Assembly: GCA_028694275.1 (NCBI GenBank)
Contig: JAQUTS010000073.1
Span: 1-8,568, forward strand
DNA length: 8,568 nucleotides
Origin: Candidatus Gastranaerophilales bacterium
GTDB lineage: Bacteria > Cyanobacteriota > Vampirovibrionia > Gastranaerophilales > CAJFVJ01
Direction of reading: 5' to 3'
Of the stretch, positions 6,564-8,568 are shown piece by piece. Numbering within the stretch: position 1 is the stretch's first letter; each line of letters begins with the position of its first letter. A model generated the notes under the pieces. It was not told the origin of the DNA, ran no database searches, and saw nothing but the letters and a program-made list of their open reading frames with translations. The position numbers were made by a program, and so were the translations under genes.

Positions 6564-6794
6564 TTATTTTTTAGCTTTATTTGCTTGTTTTTTAAAAGTG
6601 CATTTTGAGCAGTTGCAGAAATTTCCGCATTCTCTGCATTTGCAAACATCAGCTTGTTGTGAAGTACAGCAAGTTTTTGTACCTTGGCAGTCGTTTTTAT
6701 TGATATCGCAAGAGCATTTTGCAAAAGCTGCAGGAGCAAATGATATTGCCGCAAAGCCTAAAATAAGTGCCGCAAGAATAATATTTTTTTTCAT
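6564..6794 (-). CDS. Small exported cysteine-rich protein, possibly metal-binding
   Basis: A 76-residue protein I cannot assign to a named family. It starts with a classic signal peptide: MKK, a hydrophobic core (residues 5-20) and a PAAFA-K signal peptidase I site after A25. The predicted mature part has about 51 residues with 11 cysteines (27, 29, 36, 42, 43, 51, 53, 56, 60, 62, 65), including C-x-C, C-C and the run CKCRECGNFCNCSKC (51-65), then a lysine-rich tail. The spacing recalls metallothionein-like or zinc/copper-binding peptides; a disulfide-rich fold is an alternative because it is exported. There is no histidine in the mature region. AAGAAGGG (6803-6810) lies 8 nt before the ATG, and a good promoter precedes it. 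It is divergent from tdk and upstream of ychF. The gene is well supported, the function inferred. Confidence 0.82.
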   Translation of the reverse strand: MKKNIILAALILGFAAISFAPAAFAKCSCDINKNDCQGTKTCCTSQQADVCKCRECGNFCNCSKCTFKKQANKAKK

Positions 6795-6832
6795 AATTTA
6801 TTCCCTTCTTTTTATAAAAAATATATTTGTAT

Positions 6833-6861
6833 ATTGTAATGCATTGAGTTGTGTTTGTCTA
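6833..6861 (-). promoter_or_regulatory. Promoter of the Cys-rich gene
   Basis: On the minus strand TAGACA (6856-6861) and TACAAT (6833-6838) are exactly 17 nt apart, each five of six to the sigma-70 consensus. The predicted start near 6826 leaves a leader of about 30 nt with a strong ribosome binding site. Confidence 0.6.
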
Positions 6862-6914
6862 TTTTTTGAGATTTTTGCAAAAAATTTCAGATTGTAAAAA
6901 TCTTGTTAGGATAG

Positions 6915-6943
6915 TTGCACACACATCACAAGAGCTGTAATAT
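6915..6943 (+). promoter_or_regulatory. Candidate promoter of tdk
   Basis: TTGCAC (6915-6920) and TAATAT (6938-6943) are 17 nt apart. The predicted start near 6950 falls after the in-frame ATG at 6947, which supports translation from the ATG at 6977 instead. Confidence 0.45.
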
Positions 6944-6976
6944 TAAATGGAGAGAGATTTTTGCCGGGGGGAGAAA

Positions 6977-7624
6977 ATGGACAATTATAAGTTTGAGATG
7001 ATTGCAGGGCCTATGAGTTGCGGAAAAACCGAGGAACTCTTAAGACGTGTCAAAAGGGCAATTATCGCAAAAAAACGCCTCAAAATCTTCTTCCCTGTTG
7101 TTGATACAAGAGTAAAAGGTGATTATATAGAATCACGTAACGGCCTTGTGCAAGATGCAATAAGAGTCGCGGATTCAAGAGAAATTCTTCGCTTTGTAGA
7201 TAAAGAAGATCAAATTATCGCCCTTGATGAAGTGCAATTTTTTGATTCTTCAATAGTAGAAGTTGTAAAACAGCTCCTTGCCAATGGCAAAAAAGTCATC
7301 GCGGCAGGCTTGGATTTGGACTTTAAGGCGCAGCCTTTTGGATCAATGCCCGAGCTTTTGTGCATGGCTGATAAGGTGGATAAATTATCTGCAATTTGTA
7401 TGAAATGCGGGTCTGATTATGCAAATCGTACCCAAAGGCTTGTCAACGGTGAGCCTGCGGATGTTAATTCGCCACTCATTATGATTGGCGGAGATGAAAC
7501 ATACGAAGCAAGATGTATGGATTGTTATGAGTTGCCTGATCGCCAATCTGCATTCAAAAGATTCAAACTCCTATCAGGTGGTTTGAAAAATAACATTAAT
7601 GAAGAGCAAGAAACTTTGCACTAA
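6977..7624 (+). CDS. tdk: Thymidine kinase (type II)
   Basis: Phosphorylates thymidine with ATP to give dTMP in the salvage pathway; cytoplasmic, normally a tetramer. The start at 6977 gives 215 residues, with M-D-N-Y-K-F-E-M-I-A-G leading straight into the P-loop as in the family. An in-frame ATG at 6947 has no ribosome binding site, whereas a GGGGGGAG run (6966-6973) lies just before 6977. Motifs: P-loop GPMSCGKTEEL (11-21), DEVQFF (84-89) with the catalytic glutamate E85, GLDLDFKAQPFG (111-122), a zinc site formed by C141-x2-C144 and C180-x2-C183, and the substrate lasso between them (GDETYEARC, 172-180). The P-loop reads SC where FS or YS is common. The last codons overlap the stop of the convergent membrane protein gene. 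Confident identification. Confidence 0.95.
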   Translation: MDNYKFEMIAGPMSCGKTEELLRRVKRAIIAKKRLKIFFPVVDTRVKGDYIESRNGLVQDAIRVADSREILRFVDKEDQIIALDEVQFFDSSIVEVVKQLLANGKKVIAAGLDLDFKAQPFGSMPELLCMADKVDKLSAICMKCGSDYANRTQRLVNGEPADVNSPLIMIGGDETYEARCMDCYELPDRQSAFKRFKLLSGGLKNNINEEQETLH

Positions 7625-7911
7625 TCATCAAGTTTGATGTTTTTCTTCCATTCGGATTTGTATTTGTGAGACATCCAGTACAAAGCCAAAGAAGGTACCA
7701 AAAATACATAGAAAAGAATGTATTTTGATACTGCAAAAAAGTCTATAACAAGCTTGTTGTAATACATTTGGTGAATGCCAAAAAGATCATGCGCAAGTGC
7801 AAAAGAATAATCTCTTACCAAATACCAAACAATAAACAATAGCCACATTAGAGCCAATCCTACAACAAAGCATCTGAGTAGGAATTTTTTCCAAAAATCA
7901 ACATTATGCAT
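7621..7911 (-). CDS. Small two-helix membrane protein (DUF6868-like)
   Basis: A 96-residue protein with two hydrophobic helices at about residues 11-31 and 62-80 and charged ends (C-terminal KYKSEWKKNIKLDD). The order of a first helix, an LVRDYSFALAHDLFGI linker, then YNKLVIDFFAVSKYILFYVFLVPSLAL resembles small inner-membrane proteins I recall as DUF6868, whose function is unknown; the match is from memory and tentative. The start at 7911 is well fixed by a perfect AGGAGGT (7917-7923), 5 nt away. Its TAG stop (7621-7623) overlaps the tdk TAA (7622-7624) on the other strand, so the two genes are convergent with no spacer. It has its own promoter and is divergent from crcB. The gene is credible because of the strong ribosome binding site and helix pattern. 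Confidence 0.75.
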   Translation of the reverse strand: MHNVDFWKKFLLRCFVVGLALMWLLFIVWYLVRDYSFALAHDLFGIHQMYYNKLVIDFFAVSKYILFYVFLVPSLALYWMSHKYKSEWKKNIKLDD

Positions 7912-7939
7912 AAGAGACCTCCTTATTTAAATATATTCA

Positions 7940-7968
7940 ATTTTACCAATATTTCTTTATGATAGCAA
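7940..7968 (-). promoter_or_regulatory. Promoter of the small membrane protein gene
   Basis: On the minus strand TTGCTA (7963-7968) and TAAAAT (7940-7945) are 17 nt apart, predicting a start near 7933 and a short leader holding the AGGAGGT site. Confidence 0.5.
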
Positions 7969-7986
7969 TGTTTTATAGTATTATAT

Positions 7987-7995
7987 TGGTATAAG
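7987..7995 (+). promoter_or_regulatory. Candidate extended -10 promoter of crcB
   Basis: TGG followed by TATAAG (7990-7995) is an extended -10 element; no good -35 box is seen. A start near 8002 would leave a leader of about 33 nt, too short for a fluoride riboswitch. A second possible -10, TATTAT (7979-7984), lies just upstream. Confidence 0.35.
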
Positions 7996-8034
7996 TCAAT
8001 GATTCTGGCGGATAGACTGGTTTAGCTAAAAGTT

Positions 8035-8406
8035 ATGAACTTATTAGCAATTTTTTTAGGTGGTGGCATCGGATCTGTACTCAGGTACTTATGTAGTTTC
8101 GCCTGTTCAAAAGCAGCTTGCGGTGTTTTCCCTTTGGGGACATTTATCATTAATATTTTAGGAAGCTTGTTTTTAGGCTTTGTTTTGGGTGTTTTTATGG
8201 CAAAATCACACTGGAACCAAAACCTTAAACTCTTTATGACAGTGGGCGTTGCAGGTGGTTTTACAACGTTCAGTACGTTTTCTGTTGAAACATTTGATTT
8301 AATCAAATCAGGGCACAATTATCTTGGGTTGATATACCCGATAGCAAGTGTTTTCTTGGGTTTGGTGGCGGTATTTGTCGGATTTTATTTGGCGAGGTCT
8401 ATATAG
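8035..8406 (+). CDS. crcB: Fluoride ion channel CrcB/Fluc
   Basis: A 123-residue inner-membrane protein with four hydrophobic helices, the normal size for the family. Fluc proteins form dual-topology dimers that export fluoride and relieve its toxicity. Motifs: GGGIGSVLRY (9-18) with the conserved arginine R17, PLGTFIINILGSLFLGF (33-49) with pore asparagine N40, and GVAGGFTTFSTFSVE (71-85) carrying the phenylalanines F79 and F82 that line the fluoride path plus the central Na+-site region. Only one copy is present, so a homodimer is expected. The ATG at 8035 has no clear Shine-Dalgarno sequence; the start fits family N-termini. The stop TAG is followed at once by the ATG of the formyltransferase gene, implying one transcript. 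No fluoride riboswitch was recognised upstream. Confidence 0.94.
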   Translation: MNLLAIFLGGGIGSVLRYLCSFACSKAACGVFPLGTFIINILGSLFLGFVLGVFMAKSHWNQNLKLFMTVGVAGGFTTFSTFSVETFDLIKSGHNYLGLIYPIASVFLGLVAVFVGFYLARSI

Positions 8407-8568
8407 ATGGTCAAGATTTTATTTGCAGGCATGCCCGAGATGGGGCCGATATGTTTGAATGCGCTTTATAAGGCCAAAAAAAATATCGTCGGTATGATTA
8501 TGCCTCCCAAAAACAATATGGCGATATACAATACGATGCTCAATCTTGCGTATGAAATGGGTATTGAA
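8407..8568 (+). CDS. Formyltransferase N-terminal part, methionyl-tRNA formyltransferase-like (partial)
   Basis: The first 54 codons of a gene cut by the right edge. MVKILFAGMPEMG (1-13) matches the first beta strand and loop of folate-dependent formyltransferases (FAGTPEFA in Fmt), and KNIVGMIMPPKNN (25-37) matches the second strand and following loop (VVAVVTQPDRP in Fmt). The departures from Fmt, such as MPEM for TPEF and PPKNN for QPDRP, suggest a diverged paralogue or a sugar N-formyltransferase rather than the housekeeping Fmt; the catalytic Asn-His-Asp residues lie outside the window. The ATG directly abuts the crcB stop, with GAGGT (8394-8398) inside crcB as ribosome binding site 8 nt upstream, so the two are probably translated from one mRNA. 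Confidence 0.7.
   Translation, partial: MVKILFAGMPEMGPICLNALYKAKKNIVGMIMPPKNNMAIYNTMLNLAYEMGIE

Noticed and set aside
6548..6754. 68-codon minus-strand frame overlapping the Cys-rich gene
   Set aside because: It is an out-of-frame reading of the Cys-rich gene; the other frame has signal peptide, cysteine pattern and a strong ribosome binding site.
6947..6976. Longer tdk start adding ten residues
   Set aside because: The extra segment MERDFCRGEK is not typical of the family, lacks a ribosome binding site, and the candidate promoter would start the mRNA after this ATG.
8008..8030. tRNA-like fragment (GGATAGACTGGTTTAGCTAA)
   Set aside because: It has some resemblance to a tRNA D-arm, but no acceptor, anticodon or T-arm can be formed around it.
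7970..8034. Fluoride (crcB motif) riboswitch upstream of crcB
   Set aside because: The region lacks the GATG...TTC and CTGATG-x-CTCC type conserved segments as I know them, and the predicted leader is only about 33-43 nt. A covariance-model search (Rfam crcB motif) would decide.
8022..8318. 98-codon minus-strand frame opposite crcB
   Set aside because: crcB matches its family over full length on the plus strand; the reverse frame shows no family features.
1..8568. CRISPR array, insertion sequence or prophage module
   Set aside because: No regularly spaced direct repeats, transposase or integrase motifs, or terminal inverted repeats with target duplications were seen.

Overview
This is an 8.6 kb AT-rich bacterial chromosomal window made mostly of housekeeping genes in short transcription units on both strands. 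No rRNA, tRNA, CRISPR array, insertion sequence or phage module was seen. Poly-A/poly-T rich codon use, Shine-Dalgarno starts and short intergenic gaps fit a low-GC gut-type bacterium. From general impression of gene content and style I suspect a Candidatus Gastranaerophilales (Melainabacteria/Vampirovibrionia) genome, but this is inference with no marker gene to prove it.

Layout. Positions 1-1749 (minus) hold the N-terminal 583 residues of a large unrecognised membrane protein that runs off the left edge and contains an internal duplication of about 205 residues. An AT-rich gap with two hairpins and a palindrome separates it from a minus-strand pair at 1884-4015: trpD (anthranilate phosphoribosyltransferase) followed, with a 28-nt overlap, by a 2-hydroxyacyl-CoA dehydratase/activase-related protein. 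A divergent promoter region leads to a plus-strand CMP-sialic acid-type cytidylyltransferase (4138-4848) and then a small stand-alone HNH nuclease-like gene with its own promoter (4947-5342). That gene converges on ychF (5349-6443, minus); an AT-rich palindrome covers both stop codons.

Upstream of ychF, also on the minus strand, is a small exported cysteine-rich protein (6564-6794) with a good promoter, a strong ribosome binding site and a terminator-like hairpin. Divergent from it is tdk (thymidine kinase, start at 6977), whose stop overlaps the stop of a two-helix membrane protein read the other way (7621-7911). Another divergent promoter region leads to crcB (fluoride channel, 8035-8406), directly followed by the 5' end of a formyltransferase gene cut by the right edge.

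The genes do not form one pathway: nucleotide salvage, tryptophan synthesis, sugar activation, fluoride export and ribosome-associated ATPase functions are mixed. The least explained elements are the duplicated membrane protein, the Cys-rich exported peptide, the HNH protein, and the trpD/dehydratase-like pair, in which TrpD carries unusual residues in its KHGNR motif. I found no convincing new multi-gene system.
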